Shown: positions 8,928-17,507 of the stretch, piece after piece
Numbering within the stretch: position 1 is the stretch's first letter
Layout of the letters: every line of letters begins with the position of its first letter
Assembly: GCF_033845285.1 (NCBI RefSeq)
Contig: NZ_JAWXCX010000001.1
Coordinates: 2,929,495-2,993,494 of the forward strand
Length of the DNA: 64,000 nucleotides
DNA from: Marinococcus sp. PL1-022
GTDB taxonomy: Bacteria; Bacillota; Bacilli; Bacillales; Marinococcaceae
Direction: 5' to 3'
Program-made: the position numbers and the translations under genes
The notes under the pieces: model-generated
The model's input: the letters and a program-made list of their open reading frames with translations, nothing else
Databases searched by the model: none
Told to the model about the DNA's origin: nothing

Positions 8928-9425
8928 TTATCCTTTCGCCTTACAAACTTCTTCAAAGCGCCCAATAATATCTTTTTTTCCGACAACGAGCAGGGTGTCC
9001 CCGGCCTGAATAATAAAATCATCCTCCGGCTTCGGAAGGATATCTTTATCCCTCATAATGCCGACAATAGAAACTCCTTCCGGTATCGACGTCTGGGCTT
9101 CTTCCACTGAGCGTGCATCCATCGGAGAGCCTTTTTTTACTTTGATCCAGTCAACAAGCATTTTCTTTCTTAACAGGCGGAAACGCTCAAAGCTTTCTTC
9201 ATCCACCGGTTCATCATGAATACCAAGCAGACGGGCTCCCAGCTCCTTCGCTTCATCGGATGTGAATATAGTTGAAAAAAGCGCTTCGTCATCGTCCTCG
9301 TCTTCCACAAAATAAATCTCTCTTTTACCGCTGTGGTGTATGATCATGACCGTGGTAATGCCGTCCCGGTTTTCAAACGATACCCGTTTTCCTACCCCCG
9401 GCAGGTCATGTTCCCTGATTCTCAT
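8928..9425 (-). CDS. khtT: KhtT-like TrkA-C/RCK_C regulatory subunit
   Basis: A 165-residue cytosolic protein. Residues ~75-160 form a TrkA_C domain (EGVSIVGIMRDKDILPKPEDDFIIQAGDTLLVVGKKDII), the nucleotide- or ion-sensing domain that gates the antiporter. The N-terminal half matches the KhtT N-domain, with an acidic run DEDDDE. AGGAGG precedes the ATG. It is the first gene of a two-gene operon with the antiporter. Confidence 0.85.
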   Translation of the reverse strand: MRIREHDLPGVGKRVSFENRDGITTVMIIHHSGKREIYFVEDEDDDEALFSTIFTSDEAKELGARLLGIHDEPVDEESFERFRLLRKKMLVDWIKVKKGSPMDARSVEEAQTSIPEGVSIVGIMRDKDILPKPEDDFIIQAGDTLLVVGKKDIIGRFEEVCKAKG

Positions 9426-9453
9426 CTGTCATTCCTCCTGTGAGCCTTTTCTT

Positions 9454-10020
9454 TTATCCGTCAAAACGGTGCATCCAGCTATTAAACGCCTGCACAAACT
9501 GTTTTACGTGCCGCGTAGTTTTTTCATCCTCAAGCGTATCCAGCTCTTTGTTCATTTTTCCAGTCACCCCTGCCACCAGCATTTTCGGCCCGGGCATTAC
9601 ATAGGCCTCAGCGGCTGTAAGTGTCTGTCGGATCTGATACTGGGATAAGGCTGTGCCGCCGCCCCCGGGAGTCGCTCCGGCAAGCGCAAAGGCACGGTGA
9701 GTCAGAGCGGAATGAGCGGGCGGGCTCGACGCCCAGTCCAGCGCGTTCTTTACAACTCCCGGCATCCCATTATTGTATTCGGGAGTCACGATAATAACCC
9801 CGTCCGCGCGCATCATTGCGCGTTTTAATTCTACGACGGCTTCCGGGACTCCGGCTTCTTCTACATCGGCATCGTAAAGAGGGATGTAATGCAAAAATGC
9901 TTCTTCAACCTCCCAATGCTCCGGAAATTCCGCTTTCATTGAATCCATCAGCTTCCGGTTATAGGACTCCTTCCGCAGGCTCCCGCAGATCACCGTTACA
10001 TTCATCTGTTTCTCTGTCAT
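9454..10020 (-). CDS. NAD(P)H-dependent FMN reductase
   Basis: Flavodoxin-fold NADPH-dependent FMN reductase (FMN_red family), 188 residues. It has the phosphate loop GSLRKESYNRKL and the conserved TPEYNNGMPGVVKNALDWAS segment that contacts the flavin ring. Probable roles are quinone, azo or chromate reduction. Start 10020 is chosen because AAGGCGGTGAA lies before it; ATG at 10044 or the internal MNVTV are alternatives. The gene lies upstream of khtTU in the same direction with a 28-base gap, so read-through is possible. Confidence 0.85.
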   Translation of the reverse strand: MTEKQMNVTVICGSLRKESYNRKLMDSMKAEFPEHWEVEEAFLHYIPLYDADVEEAGVPEAVVELKRAMMRADGVIIVTPEYNNGMPGVVKNALDWASSPPAHSALTHRAFALAGATPGGGGTALSQYQIRQTLTAAEAYVMPGPKMLVAGVTGKMNKELDTLEDEKTTRHVKQFVQAFNSWMHRFDG

Positions 10021-10122
10021 AAGCTTCACCGCCTTTGCCTTCATCTTCTAGCCTCATTATACATTTTTTCTGCTCTTTTACCCTAGCAATCACACTTTTT
10101 TCTAAAAGTATTGAATCGTGTT

Positions 10123-10164
10123 TTGACTTCTCTATATATTTATATTAGCATATGCTTATATAAT
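10123..10164 (+). promoter_or_regulatory. promoter region with ArsR-type operator before arsB
   Basis: TTGACT at 10123-10128 is followed by a 20-bp near-perfect palindrome at 10142-10161 (ATATTAGCATATGCTTATAT, one mismatched pair). The palindrome covers the -10 position (TAGCAT at 17-base spacing). Size, AT content and placement resemble SmtB/ArsR-family operators. No arsR-like gene lies beside it. Confidence 0.5.
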
Positions 10165-10238
10165 AAATTCAGCAACTGCTCATTAAATTTAGAAAGAAAC
10201 GGATGCCGCTTCTTTTTCGGCCCCGCCTGGAGGTATGT

Positions 10239-11537
10239 ATGAACACTCTGCTCGCAGTTATTATTTTTCTTATCACACTCGTATTGGTTATTTGGCAGCC
10301 GAAAAATTTAAATATTGGCTGGTCTGCCTGCGGGGGAGCTATCATCGCTCTTATCGCAGGCGTGGTCAGCTTCGGGGATGTCGAAACCGTTATTGGAATT
10401 GTGTGGAATGCCACACTTGCCTTTGTTGCTATAATCATTATCAGCCTGATTCTCGACAAAATAGGGTTTTTTGAATGGGCTGCCCTGCACATGGCAAAAA
10501 TTGCCGGAGGCAGCGGCCTGCGGATGTTTATTTACATAATTCTGCTCGGTGCCGTCGTCGCTGCACTTTTTGCCAATGACGGTGCCGCCCTTATACTGAC
10601 ACCTATCGTACTCGCAATGGTGAGAGCGCTCGAATTTAAGGAACGTATGATTCTCCCTTTCATTATGGCCAGTGGCTTTATCGCGGACACCGCTTCGCTG
10701 CCCCTGATTATCAGTAATCTCGTTAACATTGTTTCTGCCGACTTTTTCGGCATCGGCTTTGTTGAATACGCCACCCGGATGATTGTTCCGAATTTTTTCT
10801 CCATCGGGGCGAGTCTTCTCGTCCTCTATCTTTTTTTCCGCAAGGATCTTCCCGGGCGGTATGACGTCACAAAGGTTAAAAACCCGAAGGATGCGATCCA
10901 GGACATAAAAATGTTCCAGCTTTCCTGGGTGGTGCTCGCGGTTCTGCTCACCGGTTATTTTGTCAGCGAATTCGTAGCAGTCCCTGTCTCAGTTATTGCC
11001 GGTATTGTAGCCCTGTTCTTCCTATTGATGGCCCGCCGCAGCCCAGCTGTGGAAACGGGCAAAGTACTAAAAGGAGCCCCCTGGGATATTGTTTTCTTTT
11101 CGGTTGGAATGTATGTGGTAGTTTACGGCCTGCAGAACGCCGGGCTGACCGAGCAGCTGGCAGTCGTGATACAGGTTGCTGCTGATGAAGGGCTATTTGT
11201 CGGTACCCTTTCGATGGGCTTTATCGCCGCTCTCTTATCTTCTGTGATGAATAACATGCCAACCGTGATGATCGACGCTCTGGCTATTTCAGAAACGACT
11301 GTCTCCGGCACCATACGCGAAGGCCTTATTTACGCCAATGTGATCGGAAGCGATCTGGGGCCGAAAATCACACCGATCGGCTCACTGGCCACCCTGCTGT
11401 GGCTTCATGTGCTGCGGCAGTTCGGCTTCCATATTTCCTGGGCGTATTACTTTAAGGTCGGTATCATTCTGACCATTCCAACGCTTTTTATTACTCTTAC
11501 CGGTCTGTATGTATGGCTGTTAATCATTGGCGGCTGA
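10239..11537 (+). CDS. arsB: ArsB/NhaD-family ion transporter (probable arsenite efflux)
   Basis: A 432-residue membrane protein with about 11-12 helices. The conserved [21 protein letters not shown] and [14 protein letters not shown] segments mark the ArsB branch of the ion transporter superfamily, and [24 protein letters not shown] is typical of arsenite pumps. TGGAGGT is 4 bases before the ATG at 10239; the start at 10203 has no ribosome site. The upstream metal-sensor-like palindrome supports a resistance role. An NhaD-like Na+/H+ function is the alternative. Confidence 0.8.
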   Translation: MNTLLAVIIFLITLVLVIWQPKNLNIGWSACGGAIIALIAGVVSFGDVETVIGIVWNATLAFVAIIIISLILDKIGFFEWAALHMAKIAGGSGLRMFIYIILLGAVVAALFANDGAALILTPIVLAMVRALEFKERMILPFIMASGFIADTASLPLIISNLVNIVSADFFGIGFVEYATRMIVPNFFSIGASLLVLYLFFRKDLPGRYDVTKVKNPKDAIQDIKMFQLSWVVLAVLLTGYFVSEFVAVPVSVIAGIVALFFLLMARRSPAVETGKVLKGAPWDIVFFSVGMYVVVYGLQNAGLTEQLAVVIQVAADEGLFVGTLSMGFIAALLSSVMNNMPTVMIDALAISETTVSGTIREGLIYANVIGSDLGPKITPIGSLATLLWLHVLRQFGFHISWAYYFKVGIILTIPTLFITLTGLYVWLLIIGG

Positions 11538-11753
11538 GCGGAACCGGCCCGTCATTTCCCGGGAAATATGGAACCTTCTGCATTCGGGACATTGGTACCG
11601 CCAGGCTTCCTGTATGAATTAGTTGAATAACAGTCATATTGTTGTTACCCTTGGCAGAGTTGCAAATGATAATTATCCAGCGCCCGGCTCCGGCAGTTTA
11701 CACTTACGGAGAGCAGGGAATGTATTCAGCAGTTTGCAGAGATAGAAAAAAAG

Positions 11754-11772
11754 GTATAGATATACTCTATAC
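11754..11772 (+). promoter_or_regulatory. short inverted repeat before the IscA-like gene
   Basis: GTATAGA and TCTATAC flank a 5-base spacer and contain possible -10 sequence (TATACT). It could be an operator or just promoter sequence. The 260 bases between arsB and this point otherwise hold only a 14-bp palindrome at 11554-11567 with no T-run. Confidence 0.3.
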
Positions 11773-11799
11773 AGGTTTAAAAATTAAGGAGGCTCACCC

Positions 11800-12081
11800 T
11801 TGGAAATTACAAACGGTGCTAAAGCAGTACTAGAACCGCTGATGGAAGAAAACAACATGGACCACCTCCGCGTGGCAGTTGAAGAAATGGAAGAATCCTC
11901 TCAAATTGGTCTTGTTCTTCAGGATCCACAGGAAGACGATCAGGTGGTAGAAGCAAACGGCATTAAAGTAGCAGTGGACAACCGCGTTACAGATTTAATG
12001 CAGGATGTTACGCTCGACACGCAGGAAAACGAAGACGGCGAAACACAGCTCGTCATGGCCGGCCTTCCTGAAACTGAATAA
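11800..12081 (+). CDS. HesB/IscA-fold protein without cysteine ligands
   Basis: A 93-residue protein following the A-type Fe-S carrier pattern: EITNGAKAVLEPLMEENNMDHLRVAVEE, then a DDQVVEANGIKVAVDNRVTDLM stretch equivalent to the IscA DxvvexxGikvlvd region. All three cysteines that bind Fe-S in IscA/SufA are absent; the protein has no cysteine at all. It therefore cannot be a normal cluster carrier. The start is TTG, with AAGGAGG 7 bases before it. It is a single-gene unit with its own terminator, and its role is unknown. Confidence 0.75.
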   Translation: MEITNGAKAVLEPLMEENNMDHLRVAVEEMEESSQIGLVLQDPQEDDQVVEANGIKVAVDNRVTDLMQDVTLDTQENEDGETQLVMAGLPETE

Positions 12082-12095
12082 ACAAGCACCATCGA

Positions 12096-12128
12096 AACAG
12101 CTCTGCTTAACCAGCAGGGCTGTTTTTT
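12096..12128 (+). terminator. terminator after the IscA-like gene
   Basis: AACAGCTCTGC pairs with GCAGGGCTGTT (one wobble), followed by a T-run. Confidence 0.85.
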
Positions 12129-12302
12129 TGTTTTCGGAGCCGTTTTTTGCCGTTCCGGGCCGAAAATTCGGCTTACTTCATTAACTATTTATAGCCTGGA
12201 ACATTTAATATCTGTTACTTTCCGCACACGCTGCACTTCCAGACATAAAAAAACTGTTACTCTTGTTTAATGTGCAAAGAGTTCCTGCTCCTATTCTAAA
12301 TG

Positions 12303-12332
12303 AAAAAATCCGCGGACTTATAGGTCCGCGGA
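12303..12332 (-). terminator. terminator of the MFS gene
   Basis: On the minus strand TCCGCGGACCT pairs with AGTCCGCGGA and is followed by six Ts. Confidence 0.8.
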
Positions 12333-12357
12333 ATAAAGTATTTCAGGCATAAAACAG

Positions 12358-13611
12358 TCAGGAAGGCTTCGGGGATAAAAGCGCAAAAACCAAAGCCGTG
12401 GCTGGCAGAAGCATCATAAGCCATAATATGGCCGTATAATTATTAAACCAGTCGTAAAAAATACCAAACGGCAGCGGCCCAAGAGCGGAGCCAATAACCA
12501 TCACTGTCTGAGCAATACCTTTAATACTGCCTAAATGCCTGGGACCAAAATAGTTAGGCCATACAATACTTAACACAATACGCTCAAAGCCGTTCGCTAT
12601 GCCCCACAGCACTCCAAAAAGAACAGCGCCTGTCCAGGAGTTAATTGCCAGAAGCACCAGCAGTGAAACAATATGTACCCCAAACGTCATCGCAAGCACG
12701 TAATGCACTGCAATGCGGTCCACAAGATACCCTACAGCAAATGTCACCGGAAAACCGACAAATGCCATTAATGAAAGCACCAGCGCTGCAAGCGAAATCG
12801 AAAGCCCTTTTCCTTCCACGATAGATACTAAATGGAAGGTGACCCCTGTGTTTACAATCGCCGGTACGCTGACACAAAAAAGAATAAGCCAGAACACTTT
12901 GGTCCTGCGTGCTTCCTGAAGCGTCCAATTTTTTTCCTGTACAGCTGCTCGCTGAGTCCGGCTCTCTTCCCGGGCTCCTGATTCTCTTCCATCGGGGTTC
13001 TGGCCGACGTCCTGCGGCTGGTTCCGCACCATCAAAAAGACCAGAGGCACAAAAACAATAAGCAACAGTGCCGCCCAAATTAACCACGTGTCCCGCCAGC
13101 CGACCGTGTGAATCAGCCATGTATTCAACGGAGGCAGGGAAGCCGCACCGACAAACCCGCCAATCGCCATGACGCTTAAGGCCCGGCCGCGCTTTTGCAC
13201 AAACCACTGCGGCACAAGCGTATTGGGAATCAGAGTCAGCGATCCCTGTCCAAACAGCCGAATGGCGAAAAAACCGATAAACATCATGACAGCACCTGTT
13301 AAAAAGGCATTCCAAACACAAGCCAGTGCCAACAGAATGCCCGCGGCTCCCATTACCAGACGCTGACCAAGACGATCAATCGCGCGGCCGACGAAAAAAA
13401 GAGTAATACCGGCAGCCAGCGTACCAACAGAATAAATACCAGAAACAAAGGAACGTGAATACGAAAAATCCTCAATATAGTAATCAATAAAAATAGAAAT
13501 CGAATACGTCTGGCCCGGTCCGGAAAAAAACATACTTAACGCGGACAATGCCACAATTGCCCACCCGTAAAAAATAGGACCCGACCCATTTTTCGGTTTA
13601 TCAGCCCACAT
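12358..13611 (-). CDS. MFS transporter, monocarboxylate/oxalate-formate antiporter type
   Basis: A 417-residue, 12-helix major facilitator. The N-terminal FYGWAIVALSALSMFFSGPGQTYSISIFID is typical of the MCT/OFA branch, whose members move small monocarboxylates. A hydrophilic, charged loop of about 45 residues separates the two six-helix halves. AAAGGAG precedes the ATG. It is a single-gene unit with its own terminator. The substrate is not readable from the sequence. Confidence 0.8.
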   Translation of the reverse strand: MWADKPKNGSGPIFYGWAIVALSALSMFFSGPGQTYSISIFIDYYIEDFSYSRSFVSGIYSVGTLAAGITLFFVGRAIDRLGQRLVMGAAGILLALACVWNAFLTGAVMMFIGFFAIRLFGQGSLTLIPNTLVPQWFVQKRGRALSVMAIGGFVGAASLPPLNTWLIHTVGWRDTWLIWAALLLIVFVPLVFLMVRNQPQDVGQNPDGRESGAREESRTQRAAVQEKNWTLQEARRTKVFWLILFCVSVPAIVNTGVTFHLVSIVEGKGLSISLAALVLSLMAFVGFPVTFAVGYLVDRIAVHYVLAMTFGVHIVSLLVLLAINSWTGAVLFGVLWGIANGFERIVLSIVWPNYFGPRHLGSIKGIAQTVMVIGSALGPLPFGIFYDWFNNYTAILWLMMLLPATALVFALLSPKPS

Positions 13612-13751
13612 ATCAAAGCTCCTTTTTCAGCATTTCCTTCAGAAATTACCAATGAAATTCAGACTCCCGGTCCGGGTGCTCATTTATGCTACTTTATCAC
13701 AAAGAGGCGCACCGGTTTTATCCCTAATTCATTAAAAACAGTCCTCCAGAT

Positions 13752-13790
13752 AAAAAAAGCTGAAGCAGAAAAACCTCTCTGCTTCAGCTG
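13752..13790 (-). terminator. terminator of the ZIP gene
   Basis: AGCTGAAGCAGA pairs perfectly with TCTGCTTCAGCT. Seven Ts follow on the minus strand. Confidence 0.85.
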
Positions 13791-13796
13791 AATTAT

Positions 13797-14603
13797 TTAT
13801 CCTAAAGCTACATCCAATATCATCATGACACTGAAGCCGATCATCAGGCTGAAGGTAGCGAGCCGTATATTGCCCTTTTCCTGCGAGCCTGGGATAACTT
13901 CCTTAGCAACAACAAATATCATCGCTCCTGCTGCAAAACTGAGAGCAAACGGAAGCAGCGGCTCAATAATGATAACCGCGGCAGCACCAATCACTGCTGC
14001 CACCGGTTCTACAAAGCCGGACAGCTGACCGTAAAAGAAGCTTTTCTTTTTCGATAGTCCGTCCCGCCGAAGCGGCATCGATACTGCTGTGCCCTCCGGA
14101 AAATTTTGAATACCGATACCAAGCGCAAGTGCTACTGCCCCTGCGAGCGTGGAGCTGGTGAATTCCGAAGCCAGTGCCCCGAATGCTACACCTACAGCGA
14201 GTCCTTCCGGAATATTGTGCAGGGTAATCGAAAACACAAGCATTGTGGTCCGGTGCTTGGCATACTTGTCTTTTATTTCCGTAAAATACGTATCTTCATT
14301 CATCATGGGAATGACCCTGTCGAGCAGCAACAGAAAAACACCACCAAGTAAAAAACCAATAACAGCTGGAATATAAGGTATCTGTCCCTGCTCCTCCGCC
14401 ATATCAATGCCTGGTGAAAGCAACGACCAGAAGCTCGCAGCAATCATAACCCCGCCGGCAAATGCAAGCATACTATCCATCAGCTTCTGGTTGTTTCTGT
14501 TCGTGAAAAACACAACCGCAGCACCTGCTGCAGTCATGCCCCAGGTAAAAAAAGAGCCGATCAGCGCCTGCAGCGTGGGAGGGAGCTCCGCAAACCACTC
14601 CAT
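13797..14603 (-). CDS. ZIP family metal transporter
   Basis: A 268-residue, eight-helix ZIP carrier for divalent metals (Zn2+, Mn2+ or Fe2+). The binuclear metal site is visible as HNIPEGLAVGVAFG in helix IV and NFPEGTAVSMPLRRDG in helix V. In helix V the usual HxxPE histidine is N, as in several bacterial GufA-type members. AAAAAGGAG precedes the ATG. No metalloregulator gene is adjacent. Confidence 0.85.
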   Translation of the reverse strand: MEWFAELPPTLQALIGSFFTWGMTAAGAAVVFFTNRNNQKLMDSMLAFAGGVMIAASFWSLLSPGIDMAEEQGQIPYIPAVIGFLLGGVFLLLLDRVIPMMNEDTYFTEIKDKYAKHRTTMLVFSITLHNIPEGLAVGVAFGALASEFTSSTLAGAVALALGIGIQNFPEGTAVSMPLRRDGLSKKKSFFYGQLSGFVEPVAAVIGAAAVIIIEPLLPFALSFAAGAMIFVVAKEVIPGSQEKGNIRLATFSLMIGFSVMMILDVALG

Positions 14604-14701
14604 ATTATAATCTCCTTTTTACTCTATTAAAAAAAGTTTCCCTAAGGAAAGTCTAACGCTATTCTATTCCTTCCTGTAAAAGCTTGTCAATCGATAAACT
14701 T

Positions 14702-14730
14702 AGAGCCGCCTCCTTCTGGAGTGCGGCTCT
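14702..14730. terminator. hairpin after the YflT-domain gene
   Basis: AGAGCCGC-CTCC pairs with GGAG-TGCGGCTCT with one bulge. The T-run on the minus side is weak, so termination is plausible but not certain. Confidence 0.45.
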
Positions 14731-14742
14731 ACTCTTTTATTG

Positions 14743-15090
14743 TTAAATAATCGTATTGACGCCTTCAGTATCTGTCACAATGAGAAGGATTTTTCCTTCA
14801 TCGAGTTCATCCTCATACTCATGGGCTTCTTCCTGGGATAATCCAATTTCCTGCAGTTTGTTCCGGAGCTCATCGCCCTTTTTGCTGAACATATTTCCTA
14901 CCGCATTTTTTAACCCTTCTTCTTTCATCCCGACAGTGTTGGCATTCGCATTCTCCGCGATACGGCCGGTGCGGTCGTTATCGTGGGTCATAACGTACAC
15001 GTTTTTTTTATCAATACCCTTTTCAGCCAGACGCTGAACATCCTGCTGCAGTGCTTCGTCATCAGTGTATTCTCTAACGAACGGTTTCAT
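14743..15090 (-). CDS. general stress protein 17M-like, YflT domain
   Basis: A 115-residue cytosolic protein covering a whole YflT (GSP17M) domain: KPFVREYTDDEALQQDVQRL, KNVYVMTHDNDRT and a C-terminal KILLIVTD strand. The B. subtilis relatives are sigma-B-controlled general stress proteins of unknown biochemistry. GGGAGG precedes the ATG at 15090. Upstream on the same strand, GTTTAA (15150-15145) followed 13 bases later by GGTCTA loosely resembles a sigma-B promoter. It is highly charged, as expected in a salt-adapted host. Confidence 0.75.
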   Translation of the reverse strand: MKPFVREYTDDEALQQDVQRLAEKGIDKKNVYVMTHDNDRTGRIAENANANTVGMKEEGLKNAVGNMFSKKGDELRNKLQEIGLSQEEAHEYEDELDEGKILLIVTDTEGVNTII

Positions 15091-15178
15091 AAAAAACCTC
15101 CCTTTATTTTTTATTGTCATCCTCATAGACCATTCTGTCTTTATTTAAACCGTTCTCCGGCAAACCACCTTGTTTCGC

Positions 15179-15631
15179 CTAGAGAGCATGGGGTTCCATA
15201 TAATCCAGAAATTTTGTTTCAAATAAATGCACATTATAGTTCACCAGGCCTACGACTGTTTTTGTAATAAAAGAATCTTCGTTTGTTTCTCCCGGCTCGT
15301 ACCTGGATTTAATAATTCCGTATTCTTTGAATGTATCATTGTGAATGGTTTTTAAATCCTCTCTCGCCTTTTCCAGATCTTTTACGGTGTAAGTAACCTT
15401 TGATCCTGCCTCGCAGCAGTCCGGAAATCTTCCGCGGAGTAATTCTGCCGAGCGTTCCATAATGTTTAAGATAATCGCTGATTTATGCTTTTGAGATTCC
15501 ATCGTTTCAGGCTGAAGCTTTTCAACATCCTTCATATGGTATTTCTCCTGAATGATAATATCATCTAAAAAAAGAATAATCGCATGGATCTTGTCTGAGA
15601 TAAATACTACTTCACGGTCCTGTTCCTGCAT
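15179..15631 (-). CDS. hypothetical protein, mostly helical
   Basis: A 150-residue protein I do not recognise. It is rich in charged helix-forming residues, has two adjacent cysteines (PDCCEAG near residue 72), and no signal peptide or membrane segment. The ATG has AAGGTGG before it and base composition fits the surroundings, so the frame is probably real. It precedes the YflT gene in the same direction by 88 bases. Confidence 0.6.
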   Translation of the reverse strand: MQEQDREVVFISDKIHAIILFLDDIIIQEKYHMKDVEKLQPETMESQKHKSAIILNIMERSAELLRGRFPDCCEAGSKVTYTVKDLEKAREDLKTIHNDTFKEYGIIKSRYEPGETNEDSFITKTVVGLVNYNVHLFETKFLDYMEPHAL

Positions 15632-15909
15632 TGTGAAGCCACCTTTATTAATTTTTAGTTTAACCTTATGCCAATTGCCCTAAAATCTATACCCTTTTTA
15701 TCCCGAGGTCATACCGTAAATTAGGAAAACGGAACATTTCCTTTACATTTTTGTTGGCATATTTACTTCTTATTACGCGTACTGAAAAATATCATACGTG
15801 CATAAATAAATGCGACTGGTTTGTCTGGCGCTAGTGTGTTCGTTCATGCGGCCGGGGCTTGCTGCTTAAAGAAATGTCCGCCTGTATTAACCGCCCTCTT
15901 CAAAAAAAA

Positions 15910-16233
15910 GATCTATTAGCCCGGGTGATTTCGGCCCCGGTTATTCATCACCTGGATATATAAAGGATTTCTCTCTCGATACGCTCAAAATTGATAAAAC
16001 ATTTATTAAGGACATGAACGGAGTTTCACGTGAAACAGCTATTGTAGTAATTGTCCTACACCTGTCAGCACAGTTGGATTTTCACGTTATCACGAAAGGA
16101 ATTGAAGCCCCTCAGCAATTAAATTTTTTGTGGCAGAAAAAATGTCATGAATATCAGGGGCCCTTATACAGCCCGCCTGTTACCAAAAATGAATTATTTA
16201 AAATGTATAAGAAAAACGACAATATTTTATATT
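15910..16233 (+). pseudogene. remnant of an EAL (c-di-GMP phosphodiesterase) domain
   Basis: An open frame on the plus strand reads as the C-terminal half of an EAL domain. From about 15930 it contains GDFGPGYSSPGYIKDF, then LDTLKIDKTFIKDM, then HVITKGIEAPQQLNFL and CHEYQGPLYSPPV, matching DDFGTGYSS, KIDKSFV, AEGVE and QGYLFSRP of active enzymes. Upstream sequence lacks the EAL motif and any start. The catalytic residues DD are GD, and AEGVE is TKGIE, so it is decayed. The rest of 15632-16236 holds nothing else I recognise, apart from a parS-like site inside it. Confidence 0.75.
16022..16037. promoter_or_regulatory. parS-like ParB site 1
   Basis: AGTTTCACGTGAAACA matches TGTTTCACGTGAAACA at 15 of 16 positions. 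It lies inside the decayed EAL frame. Confidence 0.65.
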
Positions 16234-16236
16234 AAA

Positions 16237-16270
16237 AAATCCACGCTCTTCATGGAAGAACGCGGATTTT
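16237..16270. terminator. bidirectional terminator between EAL remnant and cstR-like gene
   Basis: AAAATCCACGCTCTTC pairs with GAAGAACGCGGATTTT (two wobbles) around a 3-base loop, with A- and T-rich flanks. Confidence 0.8.
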
Positions 16271-16358
16271 AGTCATTAATTGATTTGATCTATTCTCTTT
16301 GTCAGTATACGCCCAATAGCTTCTTTTGTTTCTTTCAAAATTTCAATAACACTGTTCA

Positions 16359-16619
16359 TTATCTGCTTTTAACCAGCAGATTAACAGCTTCCTGGATCAG
16401 TTCTTCGCTGTCTTCCCCTTTTTCTATCTGCTCACGCACGCATTCCTCGAGATTCGTACTCACTACCAGACCGATCGCACGATCAAGCGCTGTACGTGCA
16501 GCGTTCATCTGGGAAACAAGCTCTTTGCAGTCCTTTTCTTCTTCCATCATCCGAAGAACGCCACGAACCTGCCCCTCTACCCGTTTTACCCGGTTTTTCA
16601 TTTGATCATTATATTCCAT
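16359..16619 (-). CDS. CsoR-family repressor, CstR-like persulfide sensor type
   Basis: An 86-residue all-helical repressor of the CsoR/RcnR (DUF156) family. Cysteines are at positions 31 and 60 and residue 56 is asparagine where copper-sensing CsoR has histidine. This Cys31/Asn/Cys60 pattern is the one known from the persulfide sensor CstR, so sulfane-sulfur sensing is more likely than Cu(I). AGGAGGAG precedes the ATG. No sulfurtransferase, copper ATPase or copper chaperone gene is adjacent, so its target lies elsewhere. Confidence 0.8.
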   Translation of the reverse strand: MEYNDQMKNRVKRVEGQVRGVLRMMEEEKDCKELVSQMNAARTALDRAIGLVVSTNLEECVREQIEKGEDSEELIQEAVNLLVKSR

Positions 16620-16830
16620 GAAAGGCTCCTCCTTTCAATTAGAGTATTTATTTGTCTTCCCTTTATTTTCCCCTTTACCCTCACGGGTATATGAAAAATA
16701 TAAACGATGCTTTCCTATTTGTCAAATGGACATCAGATACTGCGTCCCGTGAAATCCTTCCGCCTTGCAATCCCCCTCCTTCTTTTTATATGATGAGAGG
16801 ATCAAACTATACAGACAGCGGTGACTATAC

Positions 16831-17466
16831 GTGTTAAAAGACACAGGAGAGCGAATAATCCCTTCAGAAATGAAACCAACCAACGGTATGCTGCTTGAGC
16901 ATCTGGCCCGCTATTATTTCGCCATGCCGTACGCCAGGGGGCGCGTGCTTGATATTGCCTGCGGGGTCGGCTACGGGGCCCAGATGACAGCTAAAGGGAA
17001 AAAACGGGAGGTAGACCATGTGATCGGCGTCGACATTGACGCTGAAGCGATCGCCTTTGCCCAAAAGCACTATTATCATCCCCAGCTTTCCTTCCAGACA
17101 GGAGATGCTCTTGATGAGAAACTGTCCATGCAGATAGGCACATTCGATACGATTGTCTCCTTTGAAACCATCGAACACGTACCCGATGACCTTATCTTTA
17201 TGAAACGCATGTACGCCCTGCTCCGCCCTGGCGGTACGCTCATCGTTTCTACGCCCTTCGGCCGGGGAAGGCACAAGCCCAGCAACTCCCCTTTCCATTA
17301 CCACCAGTTAACGCCAGAGGAATGGGAAGAGCTCTTATCAAGCGAAGAATGGCCGTGGGAAAATCTGCAGCTGTACTATCAGCAGGGAGTAGCCTTCGAA
17401 CGTCCCGCCCGTACGGGGGTTCACTACCCTCTCGGCATTGCTGTATGTATCAAACCAAAAGCGTGA
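16831..17466 (+). CDS. class I SAM-dependent methyltransferase
   Basis: A 211-residue Rossmann-fold methyltransferase. Motif I is VLDIACGVGYGAQM (residues ~40-53), the acidic end of strand 2 is VIGVDIDAEAI, and motif IV is IVSFETIEHV. It belongs to the broad Methyltransf_11/25 group and the substrate is unknown. The GTG at 16831 is the only start in frame, and the ribosome site before it is weak. It is monocistronic with a terminator that overlaps the convergent small gene. Confidence 0.8.
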   Translation: MLKDTGERIIPSEMKPTNGMLLEHLARYYFAMPYARGRVLDIACGVGYGAQMTAKGKKREVDHVIGVDIDAEAIAFAQKHYYHPQLSFQTGDALDEKLSMQIGTFDTIVSFETIEHVPDDLIFMKRMYALLRPGGTLIVSTPFGRGRHKPSNSPFHYHQLTPEEWEELLSSEEWPWENLQLYYQQGVAFERPARTGVHYPLGIAVCIKPKA

Positions 17467-17474
17467 ATACAACA

Positions 17475-17507
17475 AGATCCCGTGCCTATTTTGGCCGGGA
17501 TCTTTTT
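17475..17507 (+). terminator. terminator of the methyltransferase gene
   Basis: AGATCCCG-GCC pairs with GGC-CGGGATCT with one bulged T, followed by a T-run. It overlaps the end of the convergent 55-residue gene. Confidence 0.75.

Noticed and set aside
12641-13321. 226-residue second frame inside the MFS gene
   Set aside because: Same-strand shadow of a clear 12-helix transporter with Cys/His/Trp-rich random composition.
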